In this document: positions 1 to 8,624 of the stretch, piece by piece
How the letters are laid out: each line of letters opens with the position of its first letter
How positions within the stretch are numbered: position 1 is the stretch's first letter
Assembly (NCBI GenBank): GCA_002356635.1
Contig: CP023454.1
Span: 2,650,501 to 2,714,500, forward strand
Reading direction: 5' to 3'
From: Rhodobacteraceae bacterium QY30
Lineage (GTDB): Bacteria > Pseudomonadota > Alphaproteobacteria > Rhodobacterales > Rhodobacteraceae
DNA: 64,000 bases
The notes under the pieces: generated by a model
The model's database searches: none
What the model was told of the DNA's origin: nothing
Seen by the model: the letters and a program-made list of their open reading frames with translations, nothing else
Translations under genes and position numbers: made by a program

Positions 1-936
1 CAGTTCACCAACCTGAAGGCGCAGGCCCGGTCATTGGGACTTGAGGAACGCTGGCACGAGGTGGCGCAGGCCTATGCCGACGCCAACCAGATGTTCGGCG
101 ATATCGTGAAGGTCACGCCGTCGTCCAAGGTCGTGGGCGACATGGCGCTGATGATGGTGGCGCAAGGGCTGACCCGCACCCAGGTCGAGGATCCGAACGT
201 CGAAGTCGCCTTCCCGGATTCGGTGGTCGACATGCTGAAGGGCAACCTGGGCCAGCCCCCCGGCGGCTGGCCCGCAGCGATCCAGAAGAAAGTGCTGAAA
301 GGCGAAAAGCCGATGACCGACCGGCCCGGCGCGCATCTGCCGCCCGTCGACCTGGAAGGAACGCGGGCGCAGTTGGTAAAAGACCTTCTGGGCTATCCCG
401 TCGACAATGAAGACCTGAACGGCTACCTCATGTACCCGAAGGTGTTCCTGGACTACATGGGCCGCCACCGGACCTATGGCCCGGTTCGCACCCTGCCGAC
501 GCCGGTGTTCTTCTACGGCATGCAATCGGGCGAAGAGATCTCAGTCGAGATCGCACCGGGCAAGACGCTGGAAATCCGCCTGCAAGCGGTGGGCGAGACC
601 GGCGACGATGGCGAAGCGAAGGTCTTTTTCGAGATCAACGGCCAGCCCCGCGTGATCCGCGTGCCGAACCGCGCCGTGCGGGCGAAAACCGCCAGCCGCC
701 CCAAGGCCGAAGAGGGCAATCCCGCGCATATCGGCGCGCCGATGCCGGGTGTTGTCGCGTCCGTCGCGGTCAGCGCGGGCCAGAGGGTCAAGCCGGGCGA
801 CATGCTTCTGACCATCGAGGCGATGAAGATGGAAACCGGCATCCATGCCGACCGCGAGGCCACTGTGAAGGCGGTGCATGTCACCGCCGGGGCGCAGATC
901 GATGCAAAGGATCTGTTGATCGAATTTGAGGCATAA
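1..936 (+). CDS. pyc: Pyruvate carboxylase, C-terminal part (5' end outside window)
   Basis: The reading frame is open from base 1 and the gene clearly begins upstream of the window; the TTG at 34 is not a real start. What remains is the end of the carboxyltransferase region, the allosteric/PYC_OADA linker and the biotinyl domain. The biotin attachment motif AMKME is present with the lysine codon at 826-828, and the frame ends about 35 residues later, as expected. Pyruvate carboxylase makes oxaloacetate from pyruvate, bicarbonate and ATP in the cytosol. The motif SSKVVGDMA seen near codons 41-49 is typical of pyruvate and oxaloacetate carboxylase C-termini. The single-chain enzyme is inferred because nothing in the fragment suggests a separate biotin-carrier start. 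Confidence 0.93.
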   Translation, partial: QFTNLKAQARSLGLEERWHEVAQAYADANQMFGDIVKVTPSSKVVGDMALMMVAQGLTRTQVEDPNVEVAFPDSVVDMLKGNLGQPPGGWPAAIQKKVLKGEKPMTDRPGAHLPPVDLEGTRAQLVKDLLGYPVDNEDLNGYLMYPKVFLDYMGRHRTYGPVRTLPTPVFFYGMQSGEEISVEIAPGKTLEIRLQAVGETGDDGEAKVFFEINGQPRVIRVPNRAVRAKTASRPKAEEGNPAHIGAPMPGVVASVAVSAGQRVKPGDMLLTIEAMKMETGIHADREATVKAVHVTAGAQIDAKDLLIEFEA

Positions 937-1041
937 AGCCGGACGGGCGGCCGCTGTGCCGCCCCTCCACCCCCGCCGGAGTTAGGATCCCGTTAGGACT
1001 TCGGCCGCAGATTCACCCTTGGGTGAAAAAGGGGGTTCGTC

Positions 1042-1389
1042 ATGACGATGAACAATTCGGGGAATTTCGAGGCATTCCTGGTCGAGGACATGATCCTGAC
1101 GCTGGCCAATCTGCGCGCCTCGCTCAGTTGGCTGTCGGGAACATCCGGCGACGGCGGCCGCCACCGTGCCGGGTGGGACCGCTTCGATCGCCAGCTTGAG
1201 ATGTTGGAAGCACGGGCGCGCGACCTGCTGGAAGGTGTGAAGGACCGGGGGCGCGCCCCGGCCCCAACGCCCGTCCGCCGTACACCGGAGCCTGCCGTGG
1301 ATGAGGATGACATCGGCAATCTGTTCCTGTTCGGGGCCGAGGATGAACCCGTGCGAGCGGTGTTCCAAAGCCGCCGCCACGCAGGATAG
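1042..1389 (+). CDS. Small hypothetical protein, 115 aa
   Basis: No family was recognised. The start ATG follows a purine-rich stretch (gaaaaaggggg) at suitable distance. The first 70 residues are rich in Leu, Arg and Glu and look helical; a Pro/Arg-rich linker follows (about residues 72-86) and then a short acidic C-terminal segment. There is no signal peptide or membrane segment. It lies between pyc and a convergent Hint-like gene, 16 bases from the end of that gene. The ribosome-binding site and fit between neighbours support it being real, but conservation would decide. Confidence 0.5.
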   Translation: MTMNNSGNFEAFLVEDMILTLANLRASLSWLSGTSGDGGRHRAGWDRFDRQLEMLEARARDLLEGVKDRGRAPAPTPVRRTPEPAVDEDDIGNLFLFGAEDEPVRAVFQSRRHAG

Positions 1390-1405
1390 GGCCGTGTCGG
1401 GCCGC

Positions 1406-2095
1406 TCAGGCCACTTTGGCGGAGACATCCGACGTACGGCAGCCATCGGCCAGCAAGCCGACCAGGGCTGCGGCGCGATCCCCGTCCAGAAGCGGGGCGA
1501 CAGGCGCCGCGCGCCTTCCGCTCCCATCGCAGGCCAGAAGCAGACCCGAGTTGACCCAGATCGCCTCGGCCTGCGAAAAGCGCAAGGTGACAAGGGCCTG
1601 CGCGGCCGGCGGATGACGCAGGGTGCAGCCCCAAAGCCCTGCCAATCGCCCCGCGACCAGCATGACGCGCGGCAGGCCCAGCACATCATGGATGATCGGG
1701 CCGCCGATCAGAACCGGCTGCTCCGGCATCAGCCACAGATCGTCGCAGGTGCCGAGGGTGCCACCGGGAAGATGCACCAGGGGCGCGCAGCCGTCCCCCG
1801 ACGGCCAGACGGTCTGCACCGCGACATCGGCAAGCGGGCGCAGCCCCCCATCCAGCGTGTGGACCAGCGTCCCGCGCCGCAGGTCGGCGGCGTGGCACCA
1901 GCCGCTTGCGGTTTCCACCAGCGCGGCGGCGCTGATCCCGGTGGCCGCGGCATCGATGCGGGGCAGCACGGCCTGACCGACAATGTCGCGTCCCAGACGA
2001 TGGATCCCTTGCGCGGCAGGCGGCATGGCAAGTGGACGGGCGCGGGTGTCCACAGGTTCGGCACTGCGGAAAATCTGGCTGCGGTCGATGAACAT
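1406..2095 (-). CDS. Hint (Hedgehog/intein) domain-like protein, degenerate
   Basis: The protein is 229 residues from the ATG at 2095 (first residues MFIDRSQIF), which has an upstream aggaaaag ribosome-binding site; an upstream GTG/ATG would add 37 unconvincing residues. It resembles the short Hint-domain proteins common in Rhodobacterales: a segment equivalent to GW...DL..G..V.TLDGG (about residues 64-82) followed by a block equivalent to the LLLSPQHRVL region (here LWLMPEQPVLI). The cysteine and the SPxH histidine expected for autoprocessing are not visible at these places, so self-cleavage is doubtful. It is not a secreted multidomain protein: nothing precedes or follows the Hint-like core. 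The family call is by motif pattern only. Confidence 0.6.
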   Translation of the reverse strand: MFIDRSQIFRSAEPVDTRARPLAMPPAAQGIHRLGRDIVGQAVLPRIDAAATGISAAALVETASGWCHAADLRRGTLVHTLDGGLRPLADVAVQTVWPSGDGCAPLVHLPGGTLGTCDDLWLMPEQPVLIGGPIIHDVLGLPRVMLVAGRLAGLWGCTLRHPPAAQALVTLRFSQAEAIWVNSGLLLACDGSGRRAAPVAPLLDGDRAAALVGLLADGCRTSDVSAKVA

Positions 2096-2431
2096 GGTGC
2101 TTTTCCTTGTCAGATCCGGGCTGGGGTCCGGTGTGTGGGTCCGATCTTTGGCACCTTCGGGCGCTCTCGCCGGGGATGGACCCAGTAAGCCGCTGCATTC
2201 CGCCAAATTTCAGACACAATAATGACTTTTGGGCAGCACTATTTCGCCGTAGGCGTCAATGATTGCGCGTTACCGAAGATTTTCGGAGTGGAGGCAGCCG
2301 ACCTTCGGCAAGTGTTAACCAGTCCGGAGGCCAAGAAAAAAACCCAGGCTTTCCGCGAATCGTCGGCGCAACGCTTGCCCTGGTCGCGACCCCTTGGCAG
2401 GCTGCGGAACAGGACGATACGGGGTGAGAAC
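2096..2431. other. Intergenic region between divergent Hint-like gene and SDR gene
   Basis: The 336 bases hold the ribosome-binding sites of both flanking genes (aggaaaag before 2095 on the minus strand and ggggtgag before 2432 on the plus strand). The frame of the SDR gene stays open back to 2222, but the added residues do not look like part of an SDR, so this is taken as untranslated. A gttaacc half-site occurs near 2315. No RNA gene or terminator is apparent. Confidence 0.4.
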
Positions 2432-3073
2432 ATGCAGATCCTGATCACCGGCGCGTCGCGCGGCATCGGCGCCGGGCTTCTGGCTGCCTTCCGCGCCGCG
2501 GGCCATGACGTCACCGGCACTGCCCGGACGCCTCTGGCCGATCTGTGGCCGTTGGACCAGACCGATCCCGACAGCATCGCCGCGCTGGCGCGGCGCTGGG
2601 GCGACCGCCCGCTTGACCTGCTTGTCTGCAACGCCGGGATCTACAATGACCGCGCGCTGGCCCTGCCGAACTATACGCAGGACATCTGGGCGCAGGCGTT
2701 TTCGACGAATGTCACCGGCCCGGCGCTTCTGGTGGGGGCGTTTTTGCCGGTTCTCGCGGCGGCAAGGGGTCGGATTGTCTTCCTGTCATCGGCGATGGGA
2801 TCGGATGCGCGTGCGCCGGGGGGCAGCTACGCCTATCGCGCCTCCAAAGCGGCGCTTCTGAACCTGGGACGCAATCTCTCGCGCGATCTGGCTGACGACG
2901 GGATCGCCGTTGGCATCTATCACCCGGGCTGGGTCCAGACGGACATGGGCGGACCGGGGGCTGAAATCAGCGTAGCAGAATCGGTCGCAGGTCTGGCCGC
3001 GCGGATTGCCGAGCTTCAGGTGACGAACACGGGCCGTTTCCTGAACTATGACGGCACCCCTATCCCATACTGA
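2432..3073 (+). CDS. Short-chain dehydrogenase/reductase (SDR), 213 aa
   Basis: A classical SDR with an N-terminal Rossmann motif TGASRGIG at residues 6-13, CNAG at 66-69, a catalytic serine near 120 and the YxxxK pair at Tyr135/Lys139. At 213 residues it is on the short side but complete. The ATG at 2432 is chosen because it sits directly before the first beta strand and has ggggtgag upstream. It would use NAD(P)H to reduce or oxidise a carbonyl or alcohol group; the substrate cannot be told. It is isolated between a Hint-like gene and the tRNA-Gly pair. Confidence 0.85.
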   Translation: MQILITGASRGIGAGLLAAFRAAGHDVTGTARTPLADLWPLDQTDPDSIAALARRWGDRPLDLLVCNAGIYNDRALALPNYTQDIWAQAFSTNVTGPALLVGAFLPVLAAARGRIVFLSSAMGSDARAPGGSYAYRASKAALLNLGRNLSRDLADDGIAVGIYHPGWVQTDMGGPGAEISVAESVAGLAARIAELQVTNTGRFLNYDGTPIPY

Positions 3074-3160
3074 GCGCAGAGAACCATAATTTCCGCAGGC
3101 AGCGCATTTTCCTCTTGCGGGGCCAGCGCAGAGTTTATACATCCGCGCCACCCAAAGGAC

Positions 3161-3235
3161 GCGGGCGTAGCTCAGGGGTAGAGCATAACCTTGCCAAGGT
3201 TAGGGTCGTGAGTTCGAATCTCATCGCCCGCTCCA
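3161..3235 (+). tRNA. tRNA-Gly (anticodon GCC)
   Basis: The acceptor stem GCGGGCG (3161-3167) pairs with CGCCCGC (3225-3231), followed by discriminator T and an encoded CCA (3233-3235). The D arm, the anticodon loop with GCC and the T arm GTTCGAATC are all visible. An identical copy follows 214 bases downstream. Confidence 0.97.
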
Positions 3236-3247
3236 GTTGGACCATCC

Positions 3248-3275
3248 AAAAGGGCCGCCGTTCAGGCGGCCCTTT
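3248..3275 (+). terminator. Rho-independent terminator after first tRNA-Gly
   Basis: The stem GGGCCGCC/GGCGGCCC with a short gttca loop is flanked by AAA on the left and TTT on the right. It ends transcription of the first tRNA gene, which suggests that the second copy has its own promoter. Confidence 0.75.
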
Positions 3276-3332
3276 GCATTTTCCGGCTGCGCAGCAATGC
3301 GGCCAGCGGGCCCGACATCGGTGACAGCCCTC

Positions 3333-3361
3333 TTGCACCCCGCGATGGCATCGGCTAATCA
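3333..3361 (+). promoter_or_regulatory. Candidate sigma-70-type promoter for second tRNA-Gly
   Basis: TTGCAC (3333-3338) and TAATCA (3356-3361) are separated by 17 bases and end 13 bases before the tRNA. The spacing suits a short 5' leader. The position after the preceding terminator supports independent transcription. Confidence 0.5.
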
Positions 3362-3374
3362 CCCGCTACGGAGT

Positions 3375-3449
3375 GCGGGCGTAGCTCAGGGGTAGAGCAT
3401 AACCTTGCCAAGGTTAGGGTCGTGAGTTCGAATCTCATCGCCCGCTCCA
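3375..3449 (+). tRNA. tRNA-Gly (anticodon GCC), second identical copy
   Basis: The sequence is identical over 75 bases to the copy at 3161-3235, including the encoded CCA. Flanking sequences differ, so the duplication covers only the tRNA gene itself. Confidence 0.97.
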
Positions 3450-3640
3450 ACAGACCAGAATGGTCGACGTCAGGCGCCGCTGGGGCGCGCGAACCTTACC
3501 CTTCAAGACAAAACCGCGGCCACCGGGTTGTTGTCCTGCTGTCACAAAACATTTGCCCACCGGACACCGCGCCCCTTGCCCTTGCAGGGCGCGCCGTCTA
3601 ACAAGCCCACGGTTTTGACAGGCGGTCGCGGGAGGTATCC

Positions 3641-4879
3641 ATGCCGCTTCTGGTGATGAAATTCGGCGGCACTTCGGTGGCCGACCTTTCGCGGATCAAG
3701 AACGCGGCCGCGAAGGTCAAGCGCGAGGTCGAACGCGGCTATGACGTGATCGTCATCGTCTCGGCCATGTCGGGCAAGACGAATGAACTGGTGGGCTGGG
3801 TCGAACAGACTTCGCCGCTGTTCGATGCGCGCGAATATGACGCCGTGGTCGCTTCGGGTGAAAACGTCACCGCTGGCCTGATGGCGCTGACGCTTCAGGA
3901 AATGGACGTGCCGGCGCGCAGCTGGCAGGGCTGGCAAGTGCCGATCCACACCACGTCGGCCCACAGCTCGGCCCGGTTCGTGTCGATCCCGCGCGACAAC
4001 ATCGACGCCAAGTTCGCCGAAGGCTTCAAGGTCGCCGTGGTCGCCGGGTTCCAGGGGCTGAGCGCCGAGGGCCGGATCACGACTCTGGGCCGGGGCGGTT
4101 CGGATACGACCGCCGTTGCCTTCGCCGCCGCGTTCGGGGCGGAACGCTGCGACATCTATACGGATGTGGACGGCGTCTACACCACAGACCCGCGCATCAC
4201 CGAAAAGGCGCGCAAGCTCGACCGCATCGCCTTTGAGGAAATGCTGGAACTGGCTTCTTTGGGCGCGAAGGTGCTGCAGACCCGCTCGGTCGAGCTGGCG
4301 ATGCGCTACAAGGTCCGCCTGCGGGTGCTGTCCTCGTTCGAGGATACCGACGAAAATTCTGGCACGCTTGTCTGCGACGAGGATGAAATCATGGAATCAA
4401 GAGTCGTCTCCGGTGTCGCCTATTCGCGCGACGAAGCCAAAATGACCCTGCTGAAGGTCGCCGACCGCCCGGGCGTCGCCGCCGCGATCTTCGGACCGCT
4501 GGCCGAGGCGGGCGTGAACGTCGACATGATCGTCCAGAACATCTCGGAAGAGGGGTTCACGGACATGACCTTCTCTTGCCCGACGAACCAGGTTCTGCGC
4601 GCCGAAAAAGCGATCAACGAAGCCAAGGCGCGCGGCGCCTATGAATTCGGCCAACTGATCGTCGATGACGGCGTGGCCAAGATTTCGGTCGTGGGCATCG
4701 GGATGCGCAGCCACGCGGGCGTTGCGGCGCAGATGTTTGCGGCACTGGCTGCCGAGAATATCAACATCAAGGTTATCACAACCTCCGAGATCAAGATTTC
4801 GGTTCTGATCGACCGGAAATATATGGAATTGGCTGTGCAGGCGCTTCATGATGCCTTCCAGTTGGACAAGGCGTCCTGA
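3641..4879 (+). CDS. lysC: Aspartokinase
   Basis: The enzyme phosphorylates aspartate with ATP, the first step to lysine, threonine, methionine and diaminopimelate. The 412-residue length fits monofunctional LysC. The KFGGTS kinase motif lies at residues 7-12, the GRGGSDTTA nucleotide-binding loop near 150, and two ACT domains occupy about residues 265-405, which implies feedback control by lysine and/or threonine. The ATG at 3641 follows ggagg at good spacing. ptsP begins 18 bases downstream, so the two are probably cotranscribed. No lysine riboswitch is evident in the 190 bases upstream. Confidence 0.96.
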   Translation: MPLLVMKFGGTSVADLSRIKNAAAKVKREVERGYDVIVIVSAMSGKTNELVGWVEQTSPLFDAREYDAVVASGENVTAGLMALTLQEMDVPARSWQGWQVPIHTTSAHSSARFVSIPRDNIDAKFAEGFKVAVVAGFQGLSAEGRITTLGRGGSDTTAVAFAAAFGAERCDIYTDVDGVYTTDPRITEKARKLDRIAFEEMLELASLGAKVLQTRSVELAMRYKVRLRVLSSFEDTDENSGTLVCDEDEIMESRVVSGVAYSRDEAKMTLLKVADRPGVAAAIFGPLAEAGVNVDMIVQNISEEGFTDMTFSCPTNQVLRAEKAINEAKARGAYEFGQLIVDDGVAKISVVGIGMRSHAGVAAQMFAALAAENINIKVITTSEIKISVLIDRKYMELAVQALHDAFQLDKAS

Positions 4880-4897
4880 TCAGATTGGCCGGGGTGA

Positions 4898-7141
4898 ATG
4901 CCCGAACGGACGGAAAGTGAAAGCCGAAAGCTGCTGAAGCGGCTGCGCGACACCTTGGCCGAAGCCGGCGCAGGGCAGGAGCGGCTTGACCGGATCACCC
5001 ATCTGATCGCCGACAGCATCGGCTGCGAGGTCTGCTCGATCTACCTGTTCCGGGACGACGACACGCTGGAGCTTTGCGCAACGCAAGGTCTGAAGCGGGA
5101 GTCGGTGCACCAGACGCGGATGCGTCTGGGGGAAGGGCTGGTCGGCCGCGTTGCCAAGACCTCGATCCCGATCAACACCGCCAATGCGCCGGCCGAACGC
5201 GGCTTCCGCTACATGCCGGAAACGGGCGAGGAGATCTATTCCTCCTTCCTGGGTGTTCCGATCCAGCGATTGGGCGAAAAGCTGGGCGTCCTGGTCGTGC
5301 AGTCCAAGGCGGCGCGGCTGTTTTCGGACGACGAGATCTACGCGCTGGAAGTCGTCGCCATGGTCCTGGCCGAGATGACGGAACTGGGCGCCTTCGTCGG
5401 CGAGGGCGAGGCGCTGTCGGCGCTGCACCAGCAGCCGGTGCTGTTTCGCGGCGCGACCGGACAGGAAGGCGCGGCCGAGGGCCGGGTCTGGCTGCATGAG
5501 CCGCGCGTTCTGATCACCAACCCGGTGGGCGACGATCCCGAGACCGAGCTGAAACGCCTTGACGAGGCGATGGAAAAGCTGCGCGTCACCATCGACGAGA
5601 TGCTGTCGGACATGGAAAGCCCCGATGGCGAACACCGGCAGATCATGGAAACCTACCGGATGTTCGCCCAGTCGCGCGGGTGGCGGCGCCGGATGCAAGA
5701 AGACATCGAACGCGGGCTTTCCGCCGAAGCCGCCGTGGAAAAGGAACAGTCGCAGGCCCGCGCTCGGCTGGAAACCGTGCCCGATCCGTATCTGCGCGAT
5801 CGGTTGCACGACCTGGACGATCTGGCGAACCGGCTGCTCAGGATCCTGACGGGACAGGGTGGCGATACAGGCGCGCAGATGCCGGACAACCCGATCCTGG
5901 TGTCGCGCAACATCGGGCCCGGCGAGTTGCTGGAATACGGCCGGCGGCTGAAGGGTGTCGTGCTGGAAGAAGGCTCGGTCGGCAGTCACGCGGCTGTGGT
6001 GGCGCGCGCGCTGGCCATCCCGCTGGTCATCCATGCCGAAAAGATCACGACCGAGGCGCTGAACGGGGATCACATCCTGGTCGACGGCGACCAGGGCGTC
6101 GTGCACCTGCGCCCCGAGGAAACCATCTCGCATGCGTTCCGCGACAAGATCGCCATGCAGGCCGAGGCGCAGAAGCGCTATGCCTCGCTGCGGGATCTGC
6201 CGGCGACAGGGCTGTGCGGCACCACGGTCGCACTGCACATGAATGCCGGCCTGATGGCAGACCTTCCGTCTCTGGTCGGGTCGGGGGCCGAAGGGGTTGG
6301 CCTGTTCCGTACCGAGTTGCAATTCCTGATCCGCAGCCATGTCCCGAAGCGGGGAGAACTGGCGGCGCTGTATTCTCGGGTTCTGGATTCCGCCAAGGGC
6401 CGCCCCGTGACCTTCCGCACCCTGGACATCGGATCGGACAAGGTGCTGCCCTACATGAAACGGGTGGACGAACCGAACCCTGCGATGGGCTGGCGCGCGA
6501 TCCGCGTCGGCCTCGACAAGCCTGGTGTCTTGCGGATGCAGTTGCAGGCGCTGATCCGCGCCTCGGTTGGGCGTCCCCTGTCCGTCATGTTTCCGTTTGT
6601 TACCGAGTTCAGCGAGTTTCGCGCCGCGCGTCAGCACCTGCTGGACGAGATCGACCGCGAAAGCCGCCTGGGCCATGCCCTGCCCGCCCGCGTTCAGGTC
6701 GGCGCGATGCTGGAAACACCCTCGCTGGCCTTCGCGCCGCGCGAATTCTACGAAATGGCGGATTTCATCTCGATCGGCGGCAATGACCTGAAGCAGTTCT
6801 TCTTTGCCGCCGACCGCGAAAACGAACGTGTCCGCCGGCGCTATGACACGCTGAATTCCAGCTTCCTCAGCTTCATCGAGAAGGTGGCGCACCGCTGCGC
6901 CGAAACCGGGACCCCCCTGTCCTTCTGCGGCGAGGATGCGGGCCGCCCGGTCGAGGCGCTGTGCCTGGCGGCCATGGGCCTGCGCAACCTGTCAATGCGC
7001 CCCGCTTCGATTGGCCCGGTGAAAAGCCTGATCCGCAAGGTTGACCTGACGGTGCTGCGCGGCGTGATCGACTGCGCGCGCTCGGCGGGCCTGGAAACCG
7101 TGCGCCCCGCAGTGATGGAGCATCTGGCCGACGTGATCTAG
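4898..7141 (+). CDS. ptsP: Phosphoenolpyruvate-protein phosphotransferase of the nitrogen PTS (Enzyme I-Ntr)
   Basis: The 747-residue protein has a GAF domain (about 16-165) followed by Enzyme I modules. The PEP-utilising swivelling domain carries the phospho-acceptor histidine in GSHAAVV (His364), and the C-terminal TIM-barrel has the conserved CGEDAG motif (Cys677). The enzyme takes phosphate from PEP and passes it to NPr (PtsO), feeding a regulatory cascade rather than sugar uptake. The GAF domain is the diagnostic difference from sugar EI. It follows lysC closely, an arrangement often seen in Rhodobacterales. Neither ptsO nor ptsN lies in the window. Confidence 0.95.
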   Translation: MPERTESESRKLLKRLRDTLAEAGAGQERLDRITHLIADSIGCEVCSIYLFRDDDTLELCATQGLKRESVHQTRMRLGEGLVGRVAKTSIPINTANAPAERGFRYMPETGEEIYSSFLGVPIQRLGEKLGVLVVQSKAARLFSDDEIYALEVVAMVLAEMTELGAFVGEGEALSALHQQPVLFRGATGQEGAAEGRVWLHEPRVLITNPVGDDPETELKRLDEAMEKLRVTIDEMLSDMESPDGEHRQIMETYRMFAQSRGWRRRMQEDIERGLSAEAAVEKEQSQARARLETVPDPYLRDRLHDLDDLANRLLRILTGQGGDTGAQMPDNPILVSRNIGPGELLEYGRRLKGVVLEEGSVGSHAAVVARALAIPLVIHAEKITTEALNGDHILVDGDQGVVHLRPEETISHAFRDKIAMQAEAQKRYASLRDLPATGLCGTTVALHMNAGLMADLPSLVGSGAEGVGLFRTELQFLIRSHVPKRGELAALYSRVLDSAKGRPVTFRTLDIGSDKVLPYMKRVDEPNPAMGWRAIRVGLDKPGVLRMQLQALIRASVGRPLSVMFPFVTEFSEFRAARQHLLDEIDRESRLGHALPARVQVGAMLETPSLAFAPREFYEMADFISIGGNDLKQFFFAADRENERVRRRYDTLNSSFLSFIEKVAHRCAETGTPLSFCGEDAGRPVEALCLAAMGLRNLSMRPASIGPVKSLIRKVDLTVLRGVIDCARSAGLETVRPAVMEHLADVI

Positions 7142-7147
7142 GTGCGC

Positions 7148-7912
7148 CTAGCGCCTTTGGATGCGGACCAGCGCCGTTCGGAAGGCGGCCAGAACCTCCT
7201 CCTCGCCATGGGTCAGGGCAAGACGTTTCAGTCCAAAACGGATGCGAGCCATTTCCTGGTAATAGTCCATGAAGGCGTAGTTCACCCCCGCTCCGGCCGC
7301 CGCGCCCAGGACCGGGACGATCTGCGCCGCCAGTTTCTGGCTGATCGCGGCCGCGAAGCGCGGTGCGACGCGGGAAATCACGGCATTCAGCGTTGCGCCG
7401 TTCAAACCGATGCGGGTCCCGAGGAAAGTCGAATTCACGCCATCGTCGCGCGGGCCGGGGCCACCGGCGCCGAAGATCTCGAGACAGGTCAGCCGCGTCT
7501 CTTCGGAGACCGGATCAAAGCCGTTTTCGGCGGCGATCTTCTGCATGGCGCCAAAGATCAGCGCAACGGTGGCCGGCATTTCCACAAGCGCCGTCGCCAG
7601 GCCGCCCACGCCACCTGCGGCTCCGCTGCCGATGGCCGCGACCTTGTGCGCCCAATGGCCCGTCCGCGGTACGGCGGAATGGCCGCCGATGGCACGCGCG
7701 GCGTGATAGGCTTGCTCCAACACCGCGCCGGCGCCCCCTTCGATCGCATCCTTCACCCGGTCGGGCAGACGCTCCAACCGGTTCTCGATCCCACCGCCGA
7801 AGTAGGTCAGTACCCGCATAGCCGGCCCCATCGCCCCGTTCATCCGGCGCGCCAAAGCGTCGATTTCGCCCCGCGCCGAGGCGGTCAGCGGCCGTTCCGA
7901 AGTCTGGTCCAT
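7148..7912 (-). CDS. EcsC family protein
   Basis: The 254-residue protein matches the EcsC family in overall pattern: a central Gly/Ala-rich hydrophobic stretch (about residues 92-120, GAAGGVGGLATALVEMP), then a region with ETRLTCLEIF, and a C-terminal hydrophobic block ending in NYAFMDYYQ. The family is named after a Bacillus gene next to an ABC transporter, and its biochemical role is unknown. Hydrophobic stretches suggest membrane association but there is no signal peptide. It is convergent with ptsP, only 6 bases apart. Confidence 0.8.
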   Translation of the reverse strand: MDQTSERPLTASARGEIDALARRMNGAMGPAMRVLTYFGGGIENRLERLPDRVKDAIEGGAGAVLEQAYHAARAIGGHSAVPRTGHWAHKVAAIGSGAAGGVGGLATALVEMPATVALIFGAMQKIAAENGFDPVSEETRLTCLEIFGAGGPGPRDDGVNSTFLGTRIGLNGATLNAVISRVAPRFAAAISQKLAAQIVPVLGAAAGAGVNYAFMDYYQEMARIRFGLKRLALTHGEEEVLAAFRTALVRIQRR

Positions 7913-7969
7913 GTCGGGGTTCTTCCTGCTGAAGACATCGCGAAAGAAATATGCGCCCGAGGGACCGTT

Positions 7970-8479
7970 TCAAGAATCAGGGTTCCCGGGCGCGTCCACG
8001 AACTTCGTCACCTTGCCGCGCACGCCGTCCCAGGCACCGGGCTGCAGTTCCAGCGCCAGCACCCGGTCGGGGTTGGTGGGAGGCGGCATTTCGACCCCGT
8101 CGATCTTCCAGAAGCCGAAACGGCTGTAATAGGGCGCGTCGCCCACCAGCAGCACCCGCTCCCAGCCCAGCTTGCGGGCTTCGGCCAGGCTTTCGTGGAT
8201 CAGCAGCCCGCCCAGCCCTTCGCCCTGCCGGGTCGGGTGCACGGCGACCGGCCCCAGCAGCAGGACACGCCTGCCCCCGACCAGAACCGGCCAGTAGCGG
8301 ATCACGGCGGCCAGCGTGCCTTCCCCGTCGCGCAGCACCAGGCAAAGCTCGGCCACCCTGGCTACCCCGTCGCGCAACCGGTAGGACGACAGCGCCGTCC
8401 GGCCCGGCGCAAAGCACAGGTCGTAAAGGGCCTCGACCTCCCACCAGTCGGCGTCGGTCTCCTCTTCCAGCCGATACAT
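7970..8479 (-). CDS. GNAT family N-acetyltransferase
   Basis: With the ATG at 8479 (MYRLEEETD) the protein is 169 residues; an upstream ATG at 8524 would add 15 residues unlike the family. Motif A, the acetyl-CoA site, is visible as the core beta strand LLGPVAVHP followed by RQGEGLGGLL, and the C-terminal part has YYSRFGFWK, typical of GNAT members that acetylate small molecules or N-termini. The substrate is unknown. It lies 57 bases upstream of the EcsC-like gene on the same strand and may be cotranscribed with it. Confidence 0.88.
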   Translation of the reverse strand: MYRLEEETDADWWEVEALYDLCFAPGRTALSSYRLRDGVARVAELCLVLRDGEGTLAAVIRYWPVLVGGRRVLLLGPVAVHPTRQGEGLGGLLIHESLAEARKLGWERVLLVGDAPYYSRFGFWKIDGVEMPPPTNPDRVLALELQPGAWDGVRGKVTKFVDAPGNPDS

Positions 8480-8624
8480 CGTCCGAACCTCGCCGCCCGA
8501 CCCCGTTCGCGAACCGCAGCCCACCCCGAATCCGCTTGCAGGCCGGGTAACATGTGGGCAGGACTAGGTAAACCGCGCGGATGCCGGATCGGTCCACGGG
8601 TGGCGCCAGGAAAAAGGAGCGGGC

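Noticed and set aside
2222-2431. Possible 70-residue N-terminal extension of the SDR
   Set aside because: The extension precedes the Rossmann motif, is not SDR-like, and a good start with ribosome-binding site exists at 2432.
3161-3449. The duplicated tRNA-Gly as an integrated-element attachment site
   Set aside because: Both copies are complete functional tRNAs with encoded CCA, and the 139 bases between them carry only a terminator and promoter, with no integrase nearby.
4880-6892. A 670-codon open frame on the minus strand opposite ptsP
   Set aside because: No domain or ribosome-binding site; ptsP on the other strand has all catalytic motifs.
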